In this document: in pieces, positions 37,813 through 47,110 of the stretch | Layout: every line of letters begins with the position of its first letter | How positions within the stretch are numbered: position 1 is the first letter of the stretch | DNA from: Mastigocoleus testarum BC008 | GTDB taxonomy: Bacteria > Cyanobacteriota > Cyanobacteriia > Cyanobacteriales > Nostocaceae | DNA: 64,000 nt | Assembly: GCF_001456025.1 (NCBI RefSeq) | Contig: NZ_LMTZ01000119.1 | Span: forward strand, 20,527-84,526 | Direction of reading: 5' to 3' | Made by a program: the position numbers and the translations under genes | The notes under the pieces: generated by a model | Database searches by the model: none | Told to the model about the DNA's origin: nothing | The model's input: the letters and a program-made list of their open reading frames with translations, nothing else

Positions 37813-40800
37813 ATGGAACCTAACAACAAGCTGATTGATTTTTGTGATTTAAATGGTGTTATTGATGTTTCCCCATTGACCGTTACACCGGACACTTTAG
37901 TTGTCGATGCAATTCCTTTGATGATGCATGAAGGACAAAATCGTAGTAACAAATTTGGGGTGCGGGGAAAATTATCACAACCAAATAAAACTGATCGCAA
38001 CCCGAAAGATTATGTGTTGGTAGTAGAAGGGTTGTCTTTAGTAGGAATATTTACACATATAGATATTGTCAGGCTTGCTGGTTCTGGAATAAATTTCTCC
38101 GGTGTGAGAATCTCTGAGGTAATGACTCAGCAAGTCATAAGTTTAAAGATATATCCGAATCATGATATTTTCACTGTGCAATCGCTCATGCATCGACATG
38201 GGATTCACCATTTACCGATTTTAGATCGGCAAAATAAATTGGTTGGTATTATTACTCAAAATCATTTACAGCAAGTATTTGGTTCGGAAGAGAAAACCGA
38301 TCTTATTCCAGGATTACAAAAACAATTAAAATCACAGGAAAATCATTTAAAAGAATTACAAGAAGAGCTATATCAAACTCGTTCTGAGTTAAAACAGCAA
38401 GTTAATATATTTGAAAAAGCAAAAATTTGTTGTAAACGGGAAATTAAAGTCCGCTCTCAAATAGAAGCTCAAATCAACTTTCAGGCAAATGTTCTCGCCC
38501 ACGTAAGTGATGCAGTAATCGCCATTGATAACGAACATCACGTCGTTTATTTAAACAGACGAGCAGAGCAATTGTACAATATTGAAGCAGATGAATTTAT
38601 TGGTCGGCATTTAGAAGAAGTTTATAAGTATCAATGGATCGATAACGAAGATAAGTATTTAGCTGACAATGCTTTGTTAACACAAGGATGGTGGCAAGGA
38701 GAAAATATTCATATTAAAAATAATGGTCAAGAAATTCATGTAGATTTATCAATTAGTTTTCTTCAAGACAACAGTGGAAATAAAATTGGTTTACTTGCGG
38801 TTATTCGGGATATAACTAAACGCAAACAAGTAGAAAAAAAACTCCGACGTACTGAGGCTTTGCTACAGGAAGCACAACGAGTAGCAAAGATGGGAAGTTG
38901 GTCTTGGGACTTAAATACTGGTGAGAAATGGTGGTCAGAAGAATTTTATCGATTTACTAATTTAAATCAAGATAGCCCAATACCCAATATCGAAGTGGCA
39001 AATCAATTTATTCATTCTGCAGATCGAGCAAGGGTGAATAAAATTACTAAAGCTGCCTTGGAACAAGGTATTCCTTATGAAACAGAGTTTCGCTTTCTAC
39101 GTCCCGATAGTACTGTTGGTTATGCCTTTTCTTGCGGACGAGTAGACAAAGATGCCCAAGGAAGGGTTGTACGTTTTTACGGGATTTCTCAGGACATCAG
39201 TGAATACAAGCAAGTAGAAGAAGCATTACGAGAAAGTAAAGAGCGTTACCGCGATCTAGCTCAAAAATTACATTCTCTTACTGTCAATGCACCCATTTAT
39301 ATTTATGAACTGGATCGCAACGGTAGAATTATCTTTGCAAATCGTACCAATGAGTGCGTATCTCAAGAAAAGTTACTAGGCAGCTTAGTCACAAAATGGT
39401 TTCCCCCAGATCAACGTTCTAGCATTGATTCGGTTTTAGAGCAGGTTTTTACCACCCAACAAGTTCAAGAAATAGAGTACGCAATCCCCGACCGACAAGG
39501 TGATACTCGCTTCTATAAAACCCAAATTGCACCAAATCAAGTTCAAGGAAAAGCCACAACTGCCGTACTGATTGCTAGTGATATTACCGAGCGCAAGCTT
39601 GCAGAAGAAAAAATTGCCGAACAGGCTGCATTACTTGATGTTACTACAGATGCGATTTTGCTCCGAAGTTTGTCGGGCGAGATAATATACTATAATCAAG
39701 CAGCTGAAAGCATGTATGGCTGGACGTCACAGGAAGCAATTGGTCAGGTTGCAGACGAACTTTTATACAAAGAAATTTCACCGGAATTAACCGAAGCACT
39801 CCAAACAATCAAGGATAAACATTCGTGGCAAGGTGAGCTACATAAAATCACTAAAGAAGGTAGGGAAATAATCGTTGCTAGCCGTTGGACCTTGGTAAAA
39901 GATAAGTTAGGAAATCCCAAATCTATCCTTACAGTTGACACTGATATTACTGAGAAAAAGCAACTAGAGAAACAGTTTCTCCGGGCTCAGCGCCTAGAAA
40001 GTCTTGGGACTTTGGCAAGTGGTATTGCTCACGATTTAAATAATATTTTGACACCGATTTTGGCAGTTTCACAATTATTACCTCTCAAGGTGACTAATCT
40101 TGATCGAAGTTCCCAAGACATGTTGAAAATGCTAGAAAGCAGTGCCAAACGGGGTGCGAACCTAGTTAAACAGATTTTGTCCTTCGCCCGTGGTAATGAA
40201 GCTAGGCGCACAATTTTACAAGTTAAGCATTTATTGAGGGATATCGAGCAATTTGTCAAAGGAACATTTCCTAAGTTTATTGAAATTGAAAGGAATTTAC
40301 CGCGAGATTTATGGACAGTTGCAGCAGACCCTACCCAGTTGCATCAGGTATTTATGAATTTAGTAGTTAATGCCCGGGATGCCATGCCTGATGGTGGTAC
40401 TTTAAGTATTCTGGCTGAGAATATTTTTGTTGATGAAAGTTATGCCAGGATGAATATTGATGCTAAGGTTGGGCCTTATGTTGTCGTAACAATTGCCGAT
40501 ACTGGAGTTGGTATTCCCCCGGAAAATATTGACAGGATTTTTGATCCATTTTTCACTACAAAAGATGTCGGTAAAGGTACAGGCTTGGGTTTATCTACGG
40601 TATTGGGTATTATTAAAAACCATGACGGATTTGTGAAGATATCCAGTGAATTGGGAAATGGTAGTCAGTTTCAAGTATATTTACCCAGTCAAGAAGGGCT
40701 TGTTTCAGACAAAGAACAGGATCTACAAGGATTAGTAGGAAAGGGAGAAGTAATTTTAGTAATTGATGACGAAGCAAAAATTTGTGAAATTATTAAAACC

Positions 40801-41151
40801 ACCCTGGAAAACTATAACTTACAAGTACTCACCGCAAAAGATGGAATAGAAGGAATTTCTGTTTACGCTAACCACAAAGATGACATTAGTATTGTGCTAA
40901 CAGATATGATGATGCCTATAATGGATGGTGCAACTACTATTCGTACTTTGCAAAGAATAAATCCACGAGTAAAGATTATTGCTACCAGTGGTTTAGCCTC
41001 TACAGAGGCTTTAGCAAAAACTGTAGGGACTGGAGTTCAAGGATTTTTAGCTAAACCTTTCACGGCGTGTGAATTAGTAAAAGCCATAGCAGAAGTTTTG
41101 CCTGAATGTGACCAATCTTTAGTAGAAACTTTCCAAGATAAGAAGTTGTGA
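37813..41151 (+). CDS. Hybrid sensor histidine kinase with CBS pair, multiple PAS domains and receiver
   Basis: Order of domains in the 1112 residues: CBS pair (about 15-155), coiled coil (about 165-215), PAS domains (about 225-340, 360-475, 480-600 and 605-725), HisKA with H740 in SGIAHDLNNIL, HATPase with VNARDAMPDGG, DTGVGIPPENI and GTGLGLSTVLG, and a C-terminal receiver with D1031 in LTDMMMP. There is no membrane segment, so it is a cytoplasmic sensor, probably of adenylate status (CBS) and of redox, light or small ligands (PAS). No partner regulator is adjacent; output is probably by phosphorelay. The Nif11-like gene follows 132 bases downstream. Confidence 0.93.
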   Translation: MEPNNKLIDFCDLNGVIDVSPLTVTPDTLVVDAIPLMMHEGQNRSNKFGVRGKLSQPNKTDRNPKDYVLVVEGLSLVGIFTHIDIVRLAGSGINFSGVRISEVMTQQVISLKIYPNHDIFTVQSLMHRHGIHHLPILDRQNKLVGIITQNHLQQVFGSEEKTDLIPGLQKQLKSQENHLKELQEELYQTRSELKQQVNIFEKAKICCKREIKVRSQIEAQINFQANVLAHVSDAVIAIDNEHHVVYLNRRAEQLYNIEADEFIGRHLEEVYKYQWIDNEDKYLADNALLTQGWWQGENIHIKNNGQEIHVDLSISFLQDNSGNKIGLLAVIRDITKRKQVEKKLRRTEALLQEAQRVAKMGSWSWDLNTGEKWWSEEFYRFTNLNQDSPIPNIEVANQFIHSADRARVNKITKAALEQGIPYETEFRFLRPDSTVGYAFSCGRVDKDAQGRVVRFYGISQDISEYKQVEEALRESKERYRDLAQKLHSLTVNAPIYIYELDRNGRIIFANRTNECVSQEKLLGSLVTKWFPPDQRSSIDSVLEQVFTTQQVQEIEYAIPDRQGDTRFYKTQIAPNQVQGKATTAVLIASDITERKLAEEKIAEQAALLDVTTDAILLRSLSGEIIYYNQAAESMYGWTSQEAIGQVADELLYKEISPELTEALQTIKDKHSWQGELHKITKEGREIIVASRWTLVKDKLGNPKSILTVDTDITEKKQLEKQFLRAQRLESLGTLASGIAHDLNNILTPILAVSQLLPLKVTNLDRSSQDMLKMLESSAKRGANLVKQILSFARGNEARRTILQVKHLLRDIEQFVKGTFPKFIEIERNLPRDLWTVAADPTQLHQVFMNLVVNARDAMPDGGTLSILAENIFVDESYARMNIDAKVGPYVVVTIADTGVGIPPENIDRIFDPFFTTKDVGKGTGLGLSTVLGIIKNHDGFVKISSELGNGSQFQVYLPSQEGLVSDKEQDLQGLVGKGEVILVIDDEAKICEIIKTTLENYNLQVLTAKDGIEGISVYANHKDDISIVLTDMMMPIMDGATTIRTLQRINPRVKIIATSGLASTEALAKTVGTGVQGFLAKPFTACELVKAIAEVLPECDQSLVETFQDKKL

Positions 41152-41283
41152 AAAATACGTTGGTTAAAAAATAATTATGTTGTATAATTATTTATATTTA
41201 AAATAAATTTTCCTTATAACATTTGGAATCGCGAAAGCTGGGAAAAAGTTTAAAAAATCGTCCTTCCAGAAGGAGGTATAGTT

Positions 41284-41517
41284 ATGATTCAGGAAAATGC
41301 TGCCCGAATCTATAAACAAGTAGAGCAAGCCCATGCTCAACAGGAAAGACAAAAAGCCCTTAGCAATCCAGAAGATTTCATTCTTTTAGCTGCAGCTAGA
41401 GGCTATAACTTCAATGTCAAAGATTTAGAGACTCAACTGAGCCAATTGTCTGATGAAGATGTTGCAGGTATTTTTAATCCAGGTATTGGACCAAGGCGAC
41501 ATCTGTTTCCAAGATAA
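41284..41517 (+). CDS. Nif11-like leader peptide family protein
   Basis: The 77-residue protein shows the Nif11-like pattern NPEDFILLAAARGYNFNVKDLETQLSQLSDEDVAG in pieces: NPEDF, RGYNF and LSDEDVAGI. It ends with the short basic tail NPGIGPRRHLFPR. Nif11-like domains act as leaders for ribosomally made modified peptides, but tails this short may belong to proteins with a different role. There is no double-Gly cleavage site. The start has an excellent ribosome binding site (AAGGAGGT). The nearest possible modifying enzyme is the radical SAM protein 1.2 kb downstream. Confidence 0.75.
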   Translation: MIQENAARIYKQVEQAHAQQERQKALSNPEDFILLAAARGYNFNVKDLETQLSQLSDEDVAGIFNPGIGPRRHLFPR

Positions 41518-41664
41518 AAGAATTAAGAACTGAAGAGATAGCTGCTTTGCTTGTAGAATTCTACATCTATCAGACTGCAAATAGATGTTTGTCTTTTTGG
41601 GATATTGCTCTGCCCAAAAGATAAAGCGGGTGGACGTAAATACTACGATGGGATCCGGTTGAAT

Positions 41665-41700
41665 TGCCGACGAGATTTAAGCTGTTCGGCATTTATTTTG
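41665..41700 (+). terminator. Possible terminator after the Nif11-like gene
   Basis: TGCCGA (41665-41670) pairs with TCGGCA (41686-41691), followed by TTTATTTTG, 148 bases after the stop codon. Confidence 0.5.
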
Positions 41701-41811
41701 AAACAAAAACTCAGGCTCTAAAAGCATTAGAGACACTAAATTATTCAGTTTAAGTGTACGTCAGCCTAGCATTTTTAGTTAAATACTTATCATTCCATTC
41801 TCGGAGTTTTT

Positions 41812-41868
41812 ATGTCCTCTTCTTTAACCCAGGGTACTCTCGTCACAATCATTGGTGAAGCTGTATAG
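41812..41868 (+). pseudogene. Truncated reading frame, possibly the N-terminus of a P-II-like protein
   Basis: A good ribosome binding site (CGGAG) precedes an ATG and 18 codons: MSSSLTQGTLVTIIGEAV, then a stop inside a GC-rich repeat. The peptide resembles the first strand of P-II-like regulators (TLVTIIGEAV-L), so the gene seems to have been interrupted by repeat insertion or deletion. I find no continuation after the repeats. The family call is tentative. Confidence 0.35.
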
Positions 41869-42210
41869 CGCTACGCGCAAGTCGTTAGCGTAGCGTGTCC
41901 GTAGGACATAAGTCATTAGCGGCTAGCGTAAGCGTACCGGTTTGGATGCGTCTAAAGACGAATGCACAGGTCTGACGACGTTAGCGCAGCAAGAGGCTTT
42001 GCCGTCGCCGGATCCGTAAGGTGACGTAGTCATAGGCTCCGCCCGTTTGGCTTAACCGTAGGTAGCGCAGCAAGAGGCTATAACTATAGCTACGCTACTT
42101 ACGGAGCCGTTACCTGTGGATCTGCCGTCGCCCTTCTGCTCTAGGTTATGACGCTGTTGCGTCACACTGCGTTAATGCGTGTCCTACGGACACAAGTCAA
42201 AAGCACACTA
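41869..42210. repeat. Palindromic repeat cluster interrupting a reading frame
   Basis: Motifs such as AGCGTAGCGTGTCCGTAGGA, GACGTAGTCATAGGCTCC and TAGCTACGCTACTTACGGA recur in both orientations, as in the clusters at 30513-30760 and 36966-37380. The cluster begins exactly where the P-II-like frame is lost. Confidence 0.75.
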
Positions 42211-42443
42211 CTTGCTCATAGCTTTTAGGATTCATTGATGTCCTAACCTAATTGCGTAGTGCTATAGATGGTTTGTTTGATTAAGATTTATACAAAGAAA
42301 AGTTACATAACTTTTTGATTGAAGCCTTCCCACTACTCAGACAATTTATACTTGAAGCTGTGCTGAACTCCAAGGCTGAAAAGCTTCATATAGCTTGATT
42401 TAGAAAAAATAATTTGGCGCATCTTCAACTACTGAAGGTATTT

Positions 42444-42503
42444 GTCAACGACCCAGGTCTAAAGACACTGGGCTTCGGGCCCAAGGTTTAAGGCGTAGTT
42501 GAC
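42444..42503 (+). ncRNA. Candidate omega RNA / HEARO-type structured element (copy 2, solitary)
   Basis: The outer stem is GTCAAC (42444-42449) with GTTGAC (42498-42503). Inside is a hairpin with arms CCCAG/CTGGG and GTC/GAC around a TAAA loop (42452-42472). Compared with 34645-34718 three stem positions differ on both sides so that pairing is kept, which is strong evidence for an RNA structure. No nuclease fragment lies nearby. It ends 183 bases before the radical SAM gene, so a role as a leader RNA is an alternative. Confidence 0.5.
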
Positions 42504-42686
42504 TAGACTAAGGAATGAGAATTTAATAACCTGTTATTTTGAAATTTGGAATGGTGCGTTACGTGATCCTAACAGCGCCCCACTTTTATACTTTATTTAA
42601 TCCACATTCCTAAGTTATTCGCTTTTGAAAGACTGGGTTTACAGAGGCAACGGCGATACTGCAGGCTCTGCTACCGCGAGGTTATT

Positions 42687-44273
42687 ATGAAAATACTACT
42701 ACTCTATCCTCTATTTCCCCAGTCCTTTTGGTCTTACGATCGCTTCATGGAGATTGCTGGACTGAAGGCAGTAATTCCACCTTTGGGAATTATTACGGTT
42801 GCAGCACTCTTACCACAAGATTGGGAGATTCGATTTCGCGATCGCAATGTCGCTTGTGAAACTGAAGCAGATTGGGAGTGGTGCGATCTGGTGATTCTTT
42901 CAGCCATGATTGTACAGAAGCAGGATTTCCACCGGTTGATTCATAAAGCAGTCCAGTTGGGAAAGAAAGTTGCAGTGGGTGGACCCTATCCCACCTCTGT
43001 CCCTCAAGATTCGTTGGATGCTGGAGCTGATTTCCTGATTCTGGATGAAGGCGAAATGACGGTTCCTTTATTTCTTGAGGCACTTTGTCAAGGTGAAACC
43101 AAGGGCATTTTCCGCTCTATTGAAAAGCCGGATGTTACCCAAAGCCCAATGCCACGCTTTGACCTGCTTGAACGTTCTGCCTACTTGATGATGGCAATCC
43201 AGTTTTCCCGTGGGTGTCCCTTCAACTGCGAATTTTGTGACATCATTTCTCTTTATGGTCGCAAACCCCGTACGAAAGAACCGGAACAAGCTCTTGCTGA
43301 GTTACAAACCCTTTATAACTTAGGTTGGCGTGGTTCACTTTTTATTGTGGATGACAACTTTATTGGTAATCAGAGGAATGTCAAACGCTTCCTGAGAGAA
43401 TTGATTCCTTGGATGCAGCAGCACGACTATCCCTTTACTTTTATTACGGAAGCCTCAGTCAATCTGGCAGAGGATGATGAATTACTTCAACTGATGGGTG
43501 AAGCAGGCTTTTATGCAGTCTTCCTCGGTATCGAAACCCCAGACCAGGATAGTTTACAAGTTACTCGAAAACTGCAAAACACCCGTAACCCCCTTGTGGA
43601 AGCTTGCAACAAAATCAATGATGCAGGAATGCTTATTTATGCAGGATTTATTCTTGGTTTTGATGGAGAACGTTCCGGGGCGGGCGATCGCATACAAGAG
43701 TTTATCGAACAAACTAACATTCCTCAACCTATGTTGGGCATCCTTCAAGCTCTACCCAATACCGCCCTCTGGGAGCGGTTAAAAAAAGAGCAACGCTTAA
43801 TTGAGGGCAATGGTCATCTGACAGGCGACCAGAATACTATAATGAATTTTGTCCCAACACGCCCCATCGCAGATATTACTAAAGAATATGTCGAAGGCTT
43901 CTGGATACTGTACGAGCCTCGAAACTATCTCAGACGCTGTTTACAGCAATGTCTTAAGATTTGTTCTTTGAAAAATCAAAAACACATGATGCAATTTTCT
44001 TTAAGTAAGAGGATGCGGTTTATCACTCAACTTATTTGGCACCAAGGCATTCGCCGTCCTGAAATTCGGTGGCAGTTTTGGTATCAACTCTTGATTGTCC
44101 TGTTGAGAAAACCGCAGCTTCTCAATATGTACCTGGGATTATGTGCTGCTGGAGAACATTTTTGGGAATATCGCATGTTAGCTAGAGAAAGCATTGCCCG
44201 ACAGCTTGGCTACGATCCGCTCCAACTTTCTACGACATCGGCACCTGCTCCAGAAGCAACACTGATACAATAA
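42687..44273 (+). CDS. B12-binding-domain radical SAM protein
   Basis: Residues 1-140 match the cobalamin-binding domain (ILLLYPLFPQ, PPLGIITVAALLPQ, GGPYPTSVP), without the His of base-on B12 enzymes being evident. The radical SAM core starts near 165 and has the cluster motif C177-xxx-C181-xx-C184 (FSRGCPFNCEFCD). A C-terminal region of about 130 residues matches DUF4070-type extensions. Such enzymes perform methylations or other radical reactions on small molecules, hopanoids or peptides; the substrate is unknown. GAGG upstream supports the start. It is convergent with lon, with only 4 bases between the stop codons. Confidence 0.88.
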   Translation: MKILLLYPLFPQSFWSYDRFMEIAGLKAVIPPLGIITVAALLPQDWEIRFRDRNVACETEADWEWCDLVILSAMIVQKQDFHRLIHKAVQLGKKVAVGGPYPTSVPQDSLDAGADFLILDEGEMTVPLFLEALCQGETKGIFRSIEKPDVTQSPMPRFDLLERSAYLMMAIQFSRGCPFNCEFCDIISLYGRKPRTKEPEQALAELQTLYNLGWRGSLFIVDDNFIGNQRNVKRFLRELIPWMQQHDYPFTFITEASVNLAEDDELLQLMGEAGFYAVFLGIETPDQDSLQVTRKLQNTRNPLVEACNKINDAGMLIYAGFILGFDGERSGAGDRIQEFIEQTNIPQPMLGILQALPNTALWERLKKEQRLIEGNGHLTGDQNTIMNFVPTRPIADITKEYVEGFWILYEPRNYLRRCLQQCLKICSLKNQKHMMQFSLSKRMRFITQLIWHQGIRRPEIRWQFWYQLLIVLLRKPQLLNMYLGLCAAGEHFWEYRMLARESIARQLGYDPLQLSTTSAPAPEATLIQ

Positions 44274-44277
44274 TTTA

Positions 44278-46752
44278 TCAACTCTTAAATGGCTGCAGCA
44301 AAGCATTTTCAAGAACTTGGTCAATGCGATCGCAAAAGATAAATTCTAGATGCTTGCTAACATCTTCTGGAACATCTACTAAGTCTTTAGCATTTTGTTG
44401 AGGTAATATTACCCTCTTAATACCAGCACGACGAGCGGCTAAAACTTTTTCTCGAACTCCACCAATGGGAAGGACTTCGCCGCTCAGGTTGATTTCCCCG
44501 GTCATTGCTGTATCTGTTCGCACAGCACAATCCATTAATAAAGAAGCAATTGCAGTTACTATTGTTACACCAGCAGAGGGCCCATCTTTAGGAACTGCGC
44601 CGGCTGGGACGTGAATATGTAGGCCATTGGTTTGAAAAACAGTGGTATCAATACCCAATAAAGCTGCATTTGACCAAACATAGGAATAAGCAATGCGAGC
44701 AGATTCTTCCATGACTTCACCCAGGTATCCAGTCAGCACAAGGTCTTTACCTTGTGATAATGTCACTGCCTCCACAAACAAAACTTCCCCACCAGCCAAA
44801 GTCCAAGCTAGACCACAAGCGACACCCGATTGAGGTGACTTTCGCATCTGTTCTCCTAAGAAGACTTTTGCTCCTAGTTGGTCTTCTAACTGTTCTGGAT
44901 CGATAACTACAGAATTAGTATCACCTGATGCATGACGTACTGCAACTTTACGGCAAAGAGTACCTAAATTTTGCTCTAATCTTCGAACTCCTGCTTCGCG
45001 GGTATAATTTTTAATTACTAGCCTAAGGGTTTGTGAAGGTATTTGCACTGCATCTTCAGGAAGTCCAGCTTTTTCAATCTGGCGTGGTAGCAAATATTTT
45101 TGGGCAATGGCTAATTTTTCTTCTTCAGAATAACCCGACAGTTCAATAATTTCTAATCTATCGAGTAATGGTGCAGCAACTTTAGATAAATCATTTGCAG
45201 TACCAATAAAAAATACTTGGGATAAGTCAAAATCTAAATCTAAATAGAGGTCGCGGAAGCAGTAATTTTGTTGTGGGTCAAGAACTTCTAATAATACCGA
45301 AGCCGGATCGCCGCGATAGTCCATACCAACTTTATCCAACTCATCTAGCATAATGACTGGATTTTTCACCCCAGATCTATGTAGAGCTTGGACAATACGA
45401 CCTGGCATTGCACCAACATAAGTACGCCTATGACCCCGTAGTTCAGCTTCATCACGCAACCCACCTAAACTAATACGCTCAAATGGGCGACCTAAAGCCC
45501 GAGCAACGGAGCGCCCCAGACTAGTTTTACCTACTCCCGGTGGTCCGACAAAACATAAAACCGTACCAAAAGCAATACTCCTGGGAAAGTCGGAGTTAGT
45601 AACTTTCACCTCTGGTTTATCTTTTTTTATGGGTTTCTGTTTGAGTTTAAATGTTGCTAAGTGTTCAATAATGCGGTCTTTTACTTTACTTAAACCGTGG
45701 TGGTCGGCATCCAAAACTTCTCTGGCATTCTTTAATTCTAAATTATCTTGGACTGTTTGGTTCCAAGGCATTTCTAATAGCCAGTCAAGATATGTGCGAA
45801 TTACGCCCCCTTCTGCTGAAGCATTACCAATTCTTTCTAGACGCGATAATTCTCGTTTTGCTTGCTTATCTACACAACCGGGTAACTGAGTTGTAGCTAT
45901 ACGGGTTCGTAATTCTTCAATTTCTTGAGTTTCCGATTTACCTTCCCCTAACTCTTGTTGAATTTTCTTCAATTGTTCGCGCAGAAAGAATTTTCGTTGT
46001 TGTAGATCGATTTCTTTTTTGGTTTCGCCTAGAATTTGACCTTGTAGGCGTTGAACTTCTACTTCTTGGCTCAAATCTGCAAGTACCTTTCTAAGAAGTT
46101 GTTCGAGATTTTCTTCTTCCAGTAATCCTTGAATTTTATCGAGATCGTGGGGGAGAAGCATACTACTTTGATAAGCCAATAGAGCTGGGTTATCATTATC
46201 TTGCAAGAAAGCTAAAACTTCTTGGGGAAAAGTAGAATCAGAAGTAGCTATTTCTCTCCATTGGGATTTAATTGCTCCGACTAATGCTTCTACCTTAGCT
46301 GCTGATTTTCCTTCAAGCTCAGAAGTATTATCTTGATGTAGTTGTGGTAGTCGGTGGTAATTAGTTTCACAAATACGATTGGTTATTTGTATTTTGTCGA
46401 TACAAACTCTCTCTATCCCTCTAAGGATAACTTGAATACCTCCTGCCATTGGTAAGCGTATTACGCGTTGAACTACTGCTAAGGTTGCAACAGGATAAAT
46501 CTCCTCCAAGCTTTCAATTTCAGCTTTTTGGTTTTTTTCTAATCTTTGCCGCGATTCTGGTCGAACTCCAGCAATTATTAATTGCTTGTGTGATGTTAAT
46601 GCTGTAGCTTCTACTACTCCTACAGAGTGCGATCTAACAACCATGACAGGTAATGTAATCCCTGGTAGCAAGACAACATTAATCAAAGGAAGAAGCAAAC
46701 TGCTTTCCAAGGTTTTAGGTTTCCCGGAAAATGGGTTTGTCAAATAATTCAT
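44278..46752 (-). CDS. lon: ATP-dependent protease Lon
   Basis: The 824-residue protein has the N-terminal LON substrate-binding domain (about 1-215), a coiled-coil linker, the AAA+ module (Walker A GPPGVGKTSLG, Walker B VIMLDELDKVG) and the protease domain with the Ser-Lys dyad S726 (KDGPSAG) and K769 (VREKVLAARRAG). It degrades misfolded and regulatory proteins in the cytoplasm. AGGGGG six bases before the ATG supports the start. To my recollection many cyanobacteria lack Lon, so its presence is worth noting. Confidence 0.96.
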   Translation of the reverse strand: MNYLTNPFSGKPKTLESSLLLPLINVVLLPGITLPVMVVRSHSVGVVEATALTSHKQLIIAGVRPESRQRLEKNQKAEIESLEEIYPVATLAVVQRVIRLPMAGGIQVILRGIERVCIDKIQITNRICETNYHRLPQLHQDNTSELEGKSAAKVEALVGAIKSQWREIATSDSTFPQEVLAFLQDNDNPALLAYQSSMLLPHDLDKIQGLLEEENLEQLLRKVLADLSQEVEVQRLQGQILGETKKEIDLQQRKFFLREQLKKIQQELGEGKSETQEIEELRTRIATTQLPGCVDKQAKRELSRLERIGNASAEGGVIRTYLDWLLEMPWNQTVQDNLELKNAREVLDADHHGLSKVKDRIIEHLATFKLKQKPIKKDKPEVKVTNSDFPRSIAFGTVLCFVGPPGVGKTSLGRSVARALGRPFERISLGGLRDEAELRGHRRTYVGAMPGRIVQALHRSGVKNPVIMLDELDKVGMDYRGDPASVLLEVLDPQQNYCFRDLYLDLDFDLSQVFFIGTANDLSKVAAPLLDRLEIIELSGYSEEEKLAIAQKYLLPRQIEKAGLPEDAVQIPSQTLRLVIKNYTREAGVRRLEQNLGTLCRKVAVRHASGDTNSVVIDPEQLEDQLGAKVFLGEQMRKSPQSGVACGLAWTLAGGEVLFVEAVTLSQGKDLVLTGYLGEVMEESARIAYSYVWSNAALLGIDTTVFQTNGLHIHVPAGAVPKDGPSAGVTIVTAIASLLMDCAVRTDTAMTGEINLSGEVLPIGGVREKVLAARRAGIKRVILPQQNAKDLVDVPEDVSKHLEFIFCDRIDQVLENALLQPFKS

Positions 46753-46924
46753 GTAACCCCCTATGTAAAAATTGCCAGAAGTTTTGTGGAATCAATATTC
46801 TGGAATTAATATTCTGCGCTTAATGCCTTTTACTCGATGGTTTTGAATCAGTGTTTTATAGGTTTGTAATCAAATAATATTTTGAAACTATCTAATTTAA
46901 ATTTAAGTCAAAAATCTAAGGAAT

Positions 46925-46988
46925 TTGTGAGCTATTCCTTGAGGAGAGAATAATGTGGTAAGTCCTCACAAGTTCCTCACGTTTTTTA
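46925..46988 (+). other. Hairpin with T-tract between divergent genes (copy 2)
   Basis: TTGTGAG (46925-46931) can pair with CTCACAA (46965-46971), followed by one base, TTCCTCA, CG and a T-run, matching the element at 841-888. An inner pairing of TGAGGA with TCCTCA is also possible. It lies between lon and the phosphoribosyltransferase gene, which are divergent. Confidence 0.4.
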
Positions 46989-47110
46989 TATAAATATAAG
47001 ATGGGTTCGATGGTTTGAAGTACTGAGGGACAAAAATTAGAGTTGTTGTCTCATGTAATTACATTTTGTGGGGTAAAGCCAGTGCTCTTCATGTTAAGGG
47101 GGTGAGATTA

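Noticed and set aside
46961..46990. Possible Yfr1 small RNA core (ACTCCTCACAC-like)
   Set aside because: The match is imperfect at both ends of the core and the flanking stem-loops of Yfr1 are not present; reported only as a repeated hairpin.
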